Positions 33,105 through 41,598 of a stretch of 64,000 bases of DNA are shown piece by piece. Position numbers and translations under genes: made by a program. The DNA is taken from positions 4,092,001-4,156,000 of the forward strand of contig NZ_CP048836.1 of the NCBI RefSeq assembly GCF_010983895.1, written 5' to 3'. The notes below the pieces were generated by a model that made no database searches, was not told where the DNA came from, and saw only the letters and a list, made by a program, of their open reading frames with translations. This stretch comes from Nitrogeniibacter mangrovi (lineage in GTDB: Bacteria > Pseudomonadota > Gammaproteobacteria > Burkholderiales > Rhodocyclaceae). Each line of letters opens with the position of its first letter. The stretch's first letter is position 1.

Positions 33105-34450
33105 TGGATACGACCACCATCGGCCTGCTGTACGCGGGCGTCACCCTGGTGCTGCTGTTCTCGGGCATGCCCATCGCCTTCGCGCTGGGCCTGTCGGCGC
33201 TGGGTTTCATGGCCGGGTTCATGCCCTCGGCCCACCTGGGTTCGGTCGCCGAGACCCTGTTTTCCGAGTTGGACAACTTCACCTTGCTGACCATCCCGCT
33301 GTTCGTGCTCATGGGCGCGGCGATCGGCAAGACCCGCGCGGGCACCGACGTATACGGTTCGCTCAACGCCTGGCTGTACAAGATCCCCGGCGGCCTCGGC
33401 CTCGCCAACGTGTTCGCCTGCGCGGTGTTCGCGGCCATGTGCGGCTCCAGCCCGGCCACCTGCTCGGCGATCGGTTCCTCGGGCATCCCGCAGCTGGTCA
33501 AGCGCGGCTACTCGGAGGGGCTGGCCACCGGCATCATCGCCGCCGGCGGCACCCTGGGCATCCTGATTCCGCCCTCGCTCACGCTGATCCTGTACGGCCT
33601 GGCTTCCGAACAATCCATCGGCCGCCTGTTCATGGCCGGCATCGGCCCGGGCACGCTGCTGATCTTCCTGTTCGCCCTGTGGGTGATGATCAAGTACAGC
33701 CTGGAGCGGCGCACCGCGCGCGCGGCCGCCACCGACGGGCCGGCCCACGCCATCTCGGAAGACGAGCACTTCAGCTGGGCGGACCGCCTCGCCTCGCTGC
33801 CGCGCCTGCTGCCCTTTCTGCTGCTGATCGCGCTCATCATGATCGCCATGTACGGCGGCTGGGCGACGCCGTCGGAGGTGGCCGGCATCGGCGCCGCCGG
33901 CTCGGTGATCATGGTCATCGTGCTGTACCGGTGCTATCGCGCCGGCGACGTCAAGGTGATCCTCTCCGGCACCATCCGCGAGAGCACGATGATCATGATG
34001 ATCATCGCCACCTCCTTCCTGTTCACCTTCGTGATGAGCTATCTGGGCGTGACCCAGCAGGCGGCCAGCTGGCTGGTGGGCCTGGGGCTGTCCAAATGGG
34101 CCTTCTTCTTCTGGGTGAACATCTTCATCGTGGCGCTGGGCTTCTTCCTGCCGCCGGTGGCCATCATCCTCATGATCACGCCCATCATCCTGCCCTCGCT
34201 CAAGGCGCTGGGCATCGACCTGGTGTGGTTCGGCATCGTCATGACCATCCTCATGGAGATGGGCCTGATCCATCCGCCGGTGGGGCTGAACCTGTTCGTG
34301 ATCAACGGCATCGCCCCCGAGATCAAGCTCAAGAACATCATCTGGGGCACCATGCCGTTCATCGGTCTCATGATCGTGGGCATCCTCATCCTGTGCCTCG
34401 TGCCCGGGATTGCCACCTGGCTCCCCAATCACTTCTATCAAGGGGGCTAA
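33104..34450 (+). CDS. dctM: TRAP transporter large permease (DctM family)
   Basis: A 448-residue membrane protein with about twelve helices. DctM motifs are LFVLMGAAIGKTRAGTDVY, CGSSPATCSAIGSSGIPQLVKRGYSEGLATGIIAAGGTLGILIPPS, and MEMGLIHPPVGLNLFVINGIAP. It uses the sodium gradient to move the ligand delivered by DctP. The start is the ATG in GGAGGGAATAATG. It lies 6 bases upstream of mdcA, making the operon one transport-plus-catabolism unit. Confidence 0.93.
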   Translation: MDTTTIGLLYAGVTLVLLFSGMPIAFALGLSALGFMAGFMPSAHLGSVAETLFSELDNFTLLTIPLFVLMGAAIGKTRAGTDVYGSLNAWLYKIPGGLGLANVFACAVFAAMCGSSPATCSAIGSSGIPQLVKRGYSEGLATGIIAAGGTLGILIPPSLTLILYGLASEQSIGRLFMAGIGPGTLLIFLFALWVMIKYSLERRTARAAATDGPAHAISEDEHFSWADRLASLPRLLPFLLLIALIMIAMYGGWATPSEVAGIGAAGSVIMVIVLYRCYRAGDVKVILSGTIRESTMIMMIIATSFLFTFVMSYLGVTQQAASWLVGLGLSKWAFFFWVNIFIVALGFFLPPVAIILMITPIILPSLKALGIDLVWFGIVMTILMEMGLIHPPVGLNLFVINGIAPEIKLKNIIWGTMPFIGLMIVGILILCLVPGIATWLPNHFYQGG

Positions 34451-34456
34451 GCCAAG

Positions 34457-36106
34457 ATGACTGCCTCTCAACAATGGAACACCCTCCAGCAGGGCCGGCA
34501 GCGCCGCCTGGAGCGGGCCGCCGCCCTGGCGCAGGGCAAGCGCGTCGAGGCCGACAAGGTGGTCGAACTGCTCGAAGCGATCATCGAACCCGGTGACCGC
34601 ATCTGCATCGAGGGCAATAACCAGAAGCAGGCCGACTTCCTCGCCCGCGCCATGGTGCAGACCGACCCCGAGCGGGTGCGCGAGCTGCACCTGGTGCAGT
34701 CGGTGCTGTCCCTGCCCGAGCATGTGGACATCATCGAGCGCGGGCAGGTCAGCCGCATCGACTTCTCCTTCTCGGGCCCGCAGTCCGGCCGCCTGGCGCG
34801 GCTGGTGGAGTCGGGGCGCATCACCATCGGCGCCATCCACACCTATCTGGAGCTGTTCGGCCGCTACTTCGTGGATCTCACGCCCCATGTGGCGCTGGTG
34901 GCCGCGCAGATGGCCGACCGCCAGGGCAACCTCTACACCGGCCCCAACACCGAGGACACGCCGGCGATCATCGAAGCCACCGCCTTCAAGGGCGGCATCG
35001 TCATCGCCCAGGTGAACGAGATCGTCGACACCCTGCCGCGGGTGGACATCCCCGCCGACTGGGTGGACTTCACCGTGCCGGCGCCCACGCCGCACTACGT
35101 GGAACCCCTGTTCACCCGCGACCCGGCGCTGATCACCGAGACCCAGGTGCTCACCGCGATGATTGCCATCAAGGGCCTGTACGCGGAATACGGCATCACC
35201 CGGCTCAACCACGGCATCGGATTCGACACCGCCGCCATCGAGCTGCTGCTGCCCACCTACGCCACCGAGCTCGGCCTCAAGGGCAAGATCTGCACCCACT
35301 GGGCGCTCAACCCGCACCCGACGCTGATCCCCGCCATCGAGGCCGGCTTCGTGCAGTCGGTGCATTCTTTCGGCTCTGAAGTGGGCATGGAGAATTACGT
35401 GGCCGCTCGGCCCGATGTGTTCTTCATCGGCCCCGACGGTTCGATGCGCTCCAACCGCGCCTTCTGCCAGGCCGCCGGCCACTACGCCTGCGACCTGTTC
35501 ATCGGCTCCACTTTGCAGATCGACCTGCACGGCAACAGCTCCACCGCCACCCGCGGCCGCATCGCCGGCTTCGGCGGCGCGCCCAACATGGGCGCCGACG
35601 CCCGTGGCCGTCGCCATGCTTCGCCCGCCTGGCTCAAGGCCGGCCGGGAAGGGCGGGGCGACATCCCCATGCCGCGCGGCCAGAAGCTGGTCGCCCAGGT
35701 GGTGGAAACCTTCCGCGAGCACATGGCGCCGGCCTTCGTCGAGCGCCTCGACGCCTGGGACCTGGCCGAATCGGCGGGCATGGACCTGCCGCCGGTGATG
35801 ATCTACAGCGAAGACCTCACCCACATCATCACCGAGGAAGGCATCGCCCATCTGGTCCGTTGCCGCAGCCCGGAAGAGCGCGAACAGGCCATCCGCGGCG
35901 TCGCCGGCTACACCCCGGTGGGCATGGGCCGCGACAAGCGCGCGGTGGAGAACCTGCGTGACCGCGGCATCGTCCAGCGCCCGGAAGACCTGGGCATCGA
36001 CCCGCGCCAGGCCACCCGCGACCTGCTCGCCGCCCGCAACGTCAAGGATCTGGTGCACGCCTCGGGCGGGCTCTACGACCCGCCGAAGAAGTTCCGCAAC
36101 TGGTAG
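34457..36106 (+). CDS. mdcA: malonate decarboxylase alpha subunit (ACP transferase)
   Basis: A 549-residue MdcA, which swaps acetate for malonate on the acyl-carrier subunit. Features include EPGDRICIEGNNQKQADFLARA near residues 46-67, LTPHVALVAAQMADRQGNLYTGPNTEDTP, and GSTLQIDLHGNSSTATRGRIAGFGGAPNMGADARGRRH near 350-390. Length is standard for the family. First of the mdc genes. Confidence 0.94.
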   Translation: MTASQQWNTLQQGRQRRLERAAALAQGKRVEADKVVELLEAIIEPGDRICIEGNNQKQADFLARAMVQTDPERVRELHLVQSVLSLPEHVDIIERGQVSRIDFSFSGPQSGRLARLVESGRITIGAIHTYLELFGRYFVDLTPHVALVAAQMADRQGNLYTGPNTEDTPAIIEATAFKGGIVIAQVNEIVDTLPRVDIPADWVDFTVPAPTPHYVEPLFTRDPALITETQVLTAMIAIKGLYAEYGITRLNHGIGFDTAAIELLLPTYATELGLKGKICTHWALNPHPTLIPAIEAGFVQSVHSFGSEVGMENYVAARPDVFFIGPDGSMRSNRAFCQAAGHYACDLFIGSTLQIDLHGNSSTATRGRIAGFGGAPNMGADARGRRHASPAWLKAGREGRGDIPMPRGQKLVAQVVETFREHMAPAFVERLDAWDLAESAGMDLPPVMIYSEDLTHIITEEGIAHLVRCRSPEEREQAIRGVAGYTPVGMGRDKRAVENLRDRGIVQRPEDLGIDPRQATRDLLAARNVKDLVHASGGLYDPPKKFRNW

Positions 36107-36115
36107 GAGCGTGAC

Positions 36116-36511
36116 ATGGAACGATTCGAGATCACCCTGCCCGCCGAAGCGGCGGGCCATGCCCGGCAGAGCGCCCTCACCGGCGTCGTCTCCTCGGGCA
36201 ACCTGGAAGTGCTGATCGAAGCCGGTCAGAACCCGGCCGAGTGCGCCATCGAGGTCAACACCTCGGCCCACGGCTTTCGCGACATCTGGGAAGCGGTGCT
36301 GAGCGACTTCGCCGAGCGCCACCCGGCCGGCGGCCTGCGTATTGCCATCAACGATGCCGGCGCCACGCCTGCCGTGGTGAGCCTGCGCCTGGCCCAGGCC
36401 TTTGAAGACAGCACCGGAGAAGCATCAAGCGTCGGCGCACGGCCGCCCGAAGGCGACGCGCCTCCTCCCTCGGGGAGGATGTCGCGAAGCGACAGGAGGG
36501 TAGAAAAATGA
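36116..36511 (+). CDS. mdcC: malonate decarboxylase acyl-carrier subunit with extended tail
   Basis: A 131-residue MdcC. The prosthetic-group serine is expected at S27 in GVVSSGNLEVLIE, where 2'-(5''-triphosphoribosyl)-3'-dephospho-CoA is attached. The family core ends near residue 98 (SLRLAQAFED), as in other MdcC proteins of about 100 residues. Here about 33 more residues (SSVGARPPEGDAPPPSGR and RSDRRVEK) are encoded largely by a dispersed repeat (36461-36500). The stop overlaps the mdcD start (ATGA). The tail is probably disordered and may be tolerated or removed. Confidence 0.85.
   Translation: MERFEITLPAEAAGHARQSALTGVVSSGNLEVLIEAGQNPAECAIEVNTSAHGFRDIWEAVLSDFAERHPAGGLRIAINDAGATPAVVSLRLAQAFEDSTGEASSVGARPPEGDAPPPSGRMSRSDRRVEK
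36461..36500. repeat. dispersed two-hairpin repeat inside the mdcC end
   Basis: CCTCCCTCGGGGAGG and TGTCGCGAAGCGACA are two adjacent small palindromes, closed by CCTCC...GGAGGG ends. This arrangement looks like a known type of short intergenic repeat in betaproteobacteria (from memory). It reads through in the mdcC frame, and its terminal GGAGGG sits at ribosome-site distance before the mdcD ATG at 36508. Confidence 0.55.
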
Positions 36512-37404
36512 GCCGACGCATCAGCTATTTCGAAGCCAGCGCCCGCGCCCGCGTAGCCACACTGGCCGACGAGCGCAGCTTCACCGAGTTCTGCCCGCCC
36601 GCCCAGCGCCGCACCAGCCCGCATCTGGCCCGGCTCGACGCCCCGGTCGCCTTCGACGACGGCGTGGTGGTCGGCTCGGCCACCGTGGCCGGCCGGCCGG
36701 TGCTCATCGCCGCGCAGGAGGGCAAGTTCAACGGCGGCGCCGTGGGCGAAGTGCACGGCGCCAAGATCCGCGGGCTGCTCGAACGCGCCGCCCGCGAGAA
36801 GCCCGCCGCCGTGCTGCTGCTGGTGGATTCCGGCGGCGTGCGTCTGCACGAGGCCAATGCCGGCCTCATCGCCATCTCCGAGATCATGCGTGCGCTCATG
36901 GCGGCCCAGGCCGCCGGGGTGCCGGTGTTCGCCCTCATCGGCGGCTCCTGCGGCGCCTTCGGCGGCATGGGCATCGTCACCCGCCTGTGCGACGAAGTGA
37001 TCATGTCCGAGGAAGGACGCCTGGGTCTGTCCGGCCCCGAGGTGATTGAAACCGTGAAGGGCGTGGGCGAGTTCGACTCCCGCGACCGCTCGCTCGTGTG
37101 GCGGGTCACCGGCGGCAAGCTGCGCCGGGCGCTGGGCGAAGCCACCCGGCTGGTGGATGACGATGCCGCCGCCTTCCGCGCCGCCGCCGTGGCCGCACTG
37201 GCGAACCATCGCAACGCCCCGGGGGATCTCGCCTCGCTCAAGGCTGCGCAAGCCGCGCTCACCGAGCGCCGCGCCGCCCACCCCGACACCCGCGACGGGC
37301 TCGAGGTCTGGCGCGCCATCGGCCTGCCCCAGCCGGAGGCCGTGCCCATGCTCGCCGCCGACACCTTCAACCAACAGCTCGCGCAGCTGGCCACGGAGGC
37401 CTGA
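36508..37404 (+). CDS. mdcD: malonate decarboxylase beta subunit
   Basis: A 298-residue carboxyltransferase-fold subunit that decarboxylates malonyl-ACP together with MdcE. Marks: SFTEFCPPAQRRTSPHLA near the N terminus, QEGKFNGGAVGEVHGAKIRGLLERA, LLLVDSGGVRLHEANAGLIAISEIMRA, and GGSCGAFGGMGIVTRLCDEVIMSEEGRLGLSGPEVIE. The ribosome site is supplied by the repeat at the end of mdcC. Confidence 0.94.
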   Translation: MSRRISYFEASARARVATLADERSFTEFCPPAQRRTSPHLARLDAPVAFDDGVVVGSATVAGRPVLIAAQEGKFNGGAVGEVHGAKIRGLLERAAREKPAAVLLLVDSGGVRLHEANAGLIAISEIMRALMAAQAAGVPVFALIGGSCGAFGGMGIVTRLCDEVIMSEEGRLGLSGPEVIETVKGVGEFDSRDRSLVWRVTGGKLRRALGEATRLVDDDAAAFRAAAVAALANHRNAPGDLASLKAAQAALTERRAAHPDTRDGLEVWRAIGLPQPEAVPMLAADTFNQQLAQLATEA

Positions 37405-37406
37405 CC

Positions 37407-38135
37407 ATGTCTGACGCACGCCTTTTCGACGCCCTGTTCGGCGCCGGGAATCACGAGGTCGTCATCGACGGCCACTTCGTCGCCGGCCCCGCCCGCCTGG
37501 GCGGCACCCCGGTGGCCGTCATCGGCTCCTGGGACGCCGCCGCGGTGGATGGCGACCTCGCCCTGGCCATCGCCGGCGAGATCCTGCGCGTGGTCGAGGC
37601 CGACACCGGCACCACCGCCCGCCCCATCGTCTTCATCGCCGACACCCAGGGCCAGGCCCTGTCGCGCCGCGAGGAACTGCTCGGCCTCAACGGCTGCTTC
37701 GCCCATGTGGCCCGCTGCGTCGATCTGGCGCGCCGCGCCGGTCACACGACGCTGACGCTCATCCACGGCGAAGCCGTCTCCGGCGGCTTCCTCGCCTTCG
37801 GCATGCTCGCCGACCGCATCATCGCCCTGCCGGACGCCCAGGTGCGCGTCATGGACCTGCGCGCCATGTCGCGGGTCACCAAGATCGAGCTCGAACGCCT
37901 GCAGACGCTGGCCAAAGCCTCGCCCGTTTTCGCCCCCGGCGCCGACAACTACTGGCGCATGGGCGCCGTCAGCACCCTGTGGGACCGCGCCGACGGCCAC
38001 TGGCCGGCCATGCTGGCCGCCGAACTGGCTGAAGCCCGCAAGGTGGCGGGGCAGGACGTGCGCGCCCGCACCGGTGCTGAACGCGGCGGCCGCAAGCTGG
38101 CCGCCGCCGTCGCCGCCGAGGTGGCCGGTGGCTGA
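37407..38135 (+). CDS. mdcE: malonate decarboxylase gamma subunit
   Basis: A 242-residue partner of MdcD with the crotonase-like carboxyltransferase fold. Marks: IVFIADTQGQALSRREELLGLNGCFAHVARCVDLARR, LTLIHGEAVSGGFLAFGMLADRIIALPDAQVRVMDLRAMSRVTKI. It starts 2 bases after mdcD. Its stop overlaps the GTG start of mdcG by eight bases. Confidence 0.93.
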   Translation: MSDARLFDALFGAGNHEVVIDGHFVAGPARLGGTPVAVIGSWDAAAVDGDLALAIAGEILRVVEADTGTTARPIVFIADTQGQALSRREELLGLNGCFAHVARCVDLARRAGHTTLTLIHGEAVSGGFLAFGMLADRIIALPDAQVRVMDLRAMSRVTKIELERLQTLAKASPVFAPGADNYWRMGAVSTLWDRADGHWPAMLAAELAEARKVAGQDVRARTGAERGGRKLAAAVAAEVAGG

Positions 38136-38817
38136 GCCCTCGCCCCGCCGCCACGACCTGGCCTGGGTGGACGCCGCCGCCCTCGACCGGCTGGCGGTGC
38201 ACGCGGCGGACCGCCCCGTGCTGGACGACTGGCTGCAACAGGCGCGACCGCTGGTGGTGGGCCGCCGCGAGCCGGGCGACGCCCGCCTGCGGCTGGGCTT
38301 CACCGTGACCGGCACCGGCGCGCGCTGGCGGGTGGGCGTGCTCGCGCCACCCGACACCCTCATCCGCCATGCGCCGCCACCGCCCCTGGGCGCGCTGGCC
38401 GCGAGCGCACCGGCCCGGTGGCAGGCGCCGCTCGCGCATCTGGCCACCGCCATGGGCGCCATCGGCCAGACCGTGCGCGGCTACGGGTCGCTGGTGAACC
38501 AGCACCTGAGCGGCGCGCCCTGCCTGCGCCCCGACAGCGACGTGGACGTGCTCGTGGACTGCACCGACCGCGCCCGGGCCCTGCGGGCCCTGGCGGTGCT
38601 CGGCCGCCATGGCGACGGCACCCCGCGCATCGACGGGGAACTGCGCCTCGCCGGCTGGGCGGTGGCCTGGCGCGAGCTGGCGGCGGCACTCGAGGCCGAC
38701 CGGTCGGTGCTGGCCAAGTCGGACACCGCGATCCGGCTCATGACGGCGGCCGAGTTCCTGGACGCCGTTCACCCTGGACATGACGATGCCGATCACCACC
38801 GCCGCCGCGCGGCCTGA
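38128..38817 (+). CDS. mdcG: malonate decarboxylase holo-ACP synthase
   Basis: A 229-residue phosphoribosyl-dephospho-CoA transferase that attaches the prosthetic group to MdcC. Marks: RHDLAWVD at the N terminus, GSLVNQHLSGAPCLRPDSDVDVLVDC (nucleotidyltransferase-like DxD pair) near residues 120-145, and a final MTAAEFLDAVHPG. The GTG at 38128 overlaps the mdcE stop. The frame runs upstream without a better start. Confidence 0.85.
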   Translation: MAEPSPRRHDLAWVDAAALDRLAVHAADRPVLDDWLQQARPLVVGRREPGDARLRLGFTVTGTGARWRVGVLAPPDTLIRHAPPPPLGALAASAPARWQAPLAHLATAMGAIGQTVRGYGSLVNQHLSGAPCLRPDSDVDVLVDCTDRARALRALAVLGRHGDGTPRIDGELRLAGWAVAWRELAAALEADRSVLAKSDTAIRLMTAAEFLDAVHPGHDDADHHRRRAA

Positions 38818-39646
38818 TACCGCCCCCGTCCTCAGCCCGGCGGCGCTCGACGCCGCCTGCTGCGCCGCGCTCAAGCACGAGGCCGACGCCTGGCCCAAGC
38901 CCGGCCTGGTCACGCCGGTCGATCCGGGCAGCCACCGGGACATGAACTACGCCAGCTTCGTCGACAGCATCGCCGCGCTGCGCGGCTACTTCGCCGAGAT
39001 CGCCGAGGCGGGCGCGCGCGGCGCGCGCTATGCCGAACTGCAGGTCATCGCCATCGCCGCCGAGGCGCGCATGATGGCCGCCACGCGCGGCGCCAACACC
39101 CACCGCGGCGCCATCTTCAACCTCGGCCTGCTGGCCGCGGCGGCCGCCTGGCGCGCGGCCCATCCGTCGCCCGCGCCGGTTCGTTGCGGCGCGCTCGTCG
39201 CCCGCCTGTGGGGACCGGCCATTGCGGCCTCGAGACGCGCGGCGCCCACCTCCCACGGGCAGGCGGTGTGGCAGCAGTTCGCTGCCGGCGGCGCCCGGGC
39301 GCAAGCGGCGGGCGGCTTCCCCGCGGTCTATCGGCTCGGCCTGCCCGCCCTGCAGGCCTTGCTGGCCGAGGGCATCGAGGAGGACACCGCCCTCATCGGC
39401 ACCCTCATGACCCTCATGGCCCACCTCGACGACACCAACCTGCTGTGGCGCGGCGGGGACGCCGGCCTGGCCGACGTGCAGGCCGCCGCCCGGGCCTTTC
39501 TGCATGCCGGCGGTGTGCGCCGGCCCGACTGGCGCGAGGCGCTGATCGACATGCACGGCTGGATGGTCGCGCGCCGCCTGAGCCCGGGCGGCAGCGCCGA
39601 CCTGGTGGCCGCCACCTGGCTGGTCCACCGGCTGGACGGCGCATGA
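38780..39646 (+). CDS. mdcB: triphosphoribosyl-dephospho-CoA synthase
   Basis: A 288-residue CitG-family enzyme making the precursor of the MdcC prosthetic group from ATP and dephospho-CoA. Marks: EADAWPKPGLVTPVDPGSHRDMNYASFVDSIAAL near residues 36-70, TRGANTHRGAIFNLGLLAAAAAW near 107-130, DTNLLWRGG and LSPGGSADLVAATWLV at the end. It overlaps mdcG by 38 bases and mdcH by the ATGA junction. Confidence 0.92.
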   Translation: MTMPITTAAARPDTAPVLSPAALDAACCAALKHEADAWPKPGLVTPVDPGSHRDMNYASFVDSIAALRGYFAEIAEAGARGARYAELQVIAIAAEARMMAATRGANTHRGAIFNLGLLAAAAAWRAAHPSPAPVRCGALVARLWGPAIAASRRAAPTSHGQAVWQQFAAGGARAQAAGGFPAVYRLGLPALQALLAEGIEEDTALIGTLMTLMAHLDDTNLLWRGGDAGLADVQAAARAFLHAGGVRRPDWREALIDMHGWMVARRLSPGGSADLVAATWLVHRLDGA

Positions 39647-40587
39647 GACTGGCGATCCTGTGCTCCGGGCAGGCGCGGCAACACTGCCAGATGCTCGACG
39701 CATTGCTCGTGGCCCCGGACTGCGCGGCCCTGTGCGAGACCGCCTCCGCCGTGCTCGGCGAACCGGTGGACCGCTGGTGGCACGCGCTCGACGCCCGCAC
39801 CCTGTTCCTCAACCGCAACGCCCAGTTCGCCATCGCCCTCTACCAGATCGCGGCCTGGCAACGCCTGTCGGCGCAGCTGCCGCAGGCGCCGGCGGTGGTG
39901 GCCGGGTACTCGCTCGGCGAGGTGATGGCCTGGCATGTGGCCGGCGCCCTCGATGCCGCCGACACGCTCGCCCTGGTGCGCGAGCGCGCCCGCCTCATGG
40001 ACACCTGCCTGCCGCCCGCGCCGCCGGGCCAGGGCTGCATGGCGCTGTGGCGCGGACGCACCCCGCCGGCGCTGCACGAGGCGCGCGCCGCGGCCATGCG
40101 CCGCCACGGCATCGTGGTCGCCATCCACCGCCCGGGCGGCGACTGGGTGCTGGGCGGCCCCCCCGCGGCGATGGACGCCTTCGCCGCCGATCCCGCCATC
40201 GCCGCGGCGGATCTGAAACGCCTGCCCGTGGAAGTGCCCTCGCATACCGCCCTGCTGGTCGGGGCCGTCGCGCCGTTCCGCGCGGCGCTCGCCCGCGCGC
40301 CGCTCCACTCGCCGTCGATGCCCGTCATCGCCGGCATCGACGGGCGCCTGCAACGCCAGGACAGCGACGCCCTCGACAGCCTGCCCCGGCAGCTGGCCGA
40401 GCCGCTGCACTGGGACTGGTGCATGGAAACCCTGGCCTCGATGGCGGTGGACGTGGCCATCGAGCTGGGCCCGGGCAACGACCTGGCCCGTCAGCTCGAG
40501 ACCGAGCTCCCCGGCTCGGTGGCCCGGGCGGTGGACGAGTTCGCCGACGCGGCCGACATGGGCCAGTGGCTGGCGGCGCACGCATGA
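39643..40587 (+). CDS. mdcH: malonate decarboxylase epsilon subunit (malonyl transferase)
   Basis: A 314-residue FabD-like acyltransferase that charges the carrier subunit with malonyl from malonyl-CoA. The nucleophile elbow is GYSLGEV with S90, and the partner His lies in VPSHTALL near residue 200. The N terminus (LAILCSGQARQHCQML) is the usual GQG-type opening. Coupled to mdcB and to the BASS-like gene through ATGA overlaps. Confidence 0.92.
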   Translation: MRLAILCSGQARQHCQMLDALLVAPDCAALCETASAVLGEPVDRWWHALDARTLFLNRNAQFAIALYQIAAWQRLSAQLPQAPAVVAGYSLGEVMAWHVAGALDAADTLALVRERARLMDTCLPPAPPGQGCMALWRGRTPPALHEARAAAMRRHGIVVAIHRPGGDWVLGGPPAAMDAFAADPAIAAADLKRLPVEVPSHTALLVGAVAPFRAALARAPLHSPSMPVIAGIDGRLQRQDSDALDSLPRQLAEPLHWDWCMETLASMAVDVAIELGPGNDLARQLETELPGSVARAVDEFADAADMGQWLAAHA

Positions 40588-41564
40588 GCCCTGCGCGCGG
40601 GCGGCTGCGGATCGACGGCTTCCTGGCCACCATGCTCAGCGCCGTGGCGCTGGCGATCGTCTTCCCCCAGCTGGGCCGCTCCGACGGCCCGCTGCACCTG
40701 GGCATGGTGACGAACGTCGGCGTCGGCCTGGTGTTCCTGCTGCACGGGGCGAACCTGGCCACCGACAAGCTGCTCGCCGGCATGCGCCACTGGCGCCTGC
40801 ACCTGTTCGTGCAGCTGTGCACCTTCGCGCTGTTTCCGCTGCTCGGCCTCGCCCTGGCGTGGACGCTGGCCGATCGGGTGGCGCCGGGCCTCATGGTGGG
40901 CCTGCTGTTCCTGTGCATGCTGCCCTCGACCATCTCCTCCTCGGTGGCCTTCACCGCCATGGCCGGCGGCAACGTGGCGGCAGCGGTGTTCAACGCCACC
41001 CTGTCGAACCTGATCGGCATCGTGCTCACACCGTTGCTGATCAGCCAGGTGCTGCATGTGGCCGGCGAGGGCCTGCCCATCGGCCGCGCCATCGTCGGCA
41101 TCAGCGTGCAGCTGCTGCTGCCCTTCATCCTCGGCCAGCTGCTGCGCCCCCATGTGCATGCCTGGATGGTGCGCCACAAGGCCCTGACCCATCGCGTGGA
41201 CCGGGGCGTGATCGTGCTCATCGTGTTCTGCTCCTTCAGCGATTCGTCCGCCGCCGGCATCTGGTCGGGGCAAGGCTGGGTGGCGGTGATCGAGGCGCTG
41301 GGGGTGTGCGCCGGGCTGCTGGCGCTGGTGCTCTCGCTCACCCGCATGGCCGCGCGGCGACTCGGCTTCGCCCGCGACGACGAGGTGGTGGCGGTGTTCT
41401 GCGGCTCCAAGAAAAGCATCGCCAGCGGCATCCCCATCGCCCGGCTGCTGTTCGGCGTGCGCCCGGACCTGGGCCTGATCCTCCTGCCCGCCCTGCTCTA
41501 CCACCAGATCCAGCTCATGGCCTGCGCCGCCCTGGCGCGACGCTACGCGCGCGCATCGGGCTGA
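40584..41564 (+). CDS. bile acid:sodium symporter-like permease (BASS family)
   Basis: A 326-residue membrane protein with about nine to ten helices. Typical segments: LVFLLHGANLATDKLLAGMRHWRLHLFVQLCTFALFPLLGL, CMLPSTISSSVAFTAMAGGNVAAAVFNATLSNLIGIVLTPLL and FCGSKKSIASGIPIARLLFG. This is the SBF-like subgroup of the family. Coupling to mdcH suggests it carries malonate, acetate or a related acid. That would be a second transport system besides the TRAP genes; whether it imports or exports is unknown. Confidence 0.88.
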   Translation: MSPARGRLRIDGFLATMLSAVALAIVFPQLGRSDGPLHLGMVTNVGVGLVFLLHGANLATDKLLAGMRHWRLHLFVQLCTFALFPLLGLALAWTLADRVAPGLMVGLLFLCMLPSTISSSVAFTAMAGGNVAAAVFNATLSNLIGIVLTPLLISQVLHVAGEGLPIGRAIVGISVQLLLPFILGQLLRPHVHAWMVRHKALTHRVDRGVIVLIVFCSFSDSSAAGIWSGQGWVAVIEALGVCAGLLALVLSLTRMAARRLGFARDDEVVAVFCGSKKSIASGIPIARLLFGVRPDLGLILLPALLYHQIQLMACAALARRYARASG

Positions 41565-41598
41565 CGCGGGCGGGCGCGTCCTGTCTATACTCGTGCCC

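Noticed and set aside
32984-36322. Very long open frame on the minus strand (over 1,100 codons) across the TRAP and mdcA genes
   Set aside because: It mirrors the codon structure of strongly coding plus-strand genes (dctM, mdcA) in a GC-rich genome. The translation is His/Asp/Gly-rich without domains and it has no ribosome site.
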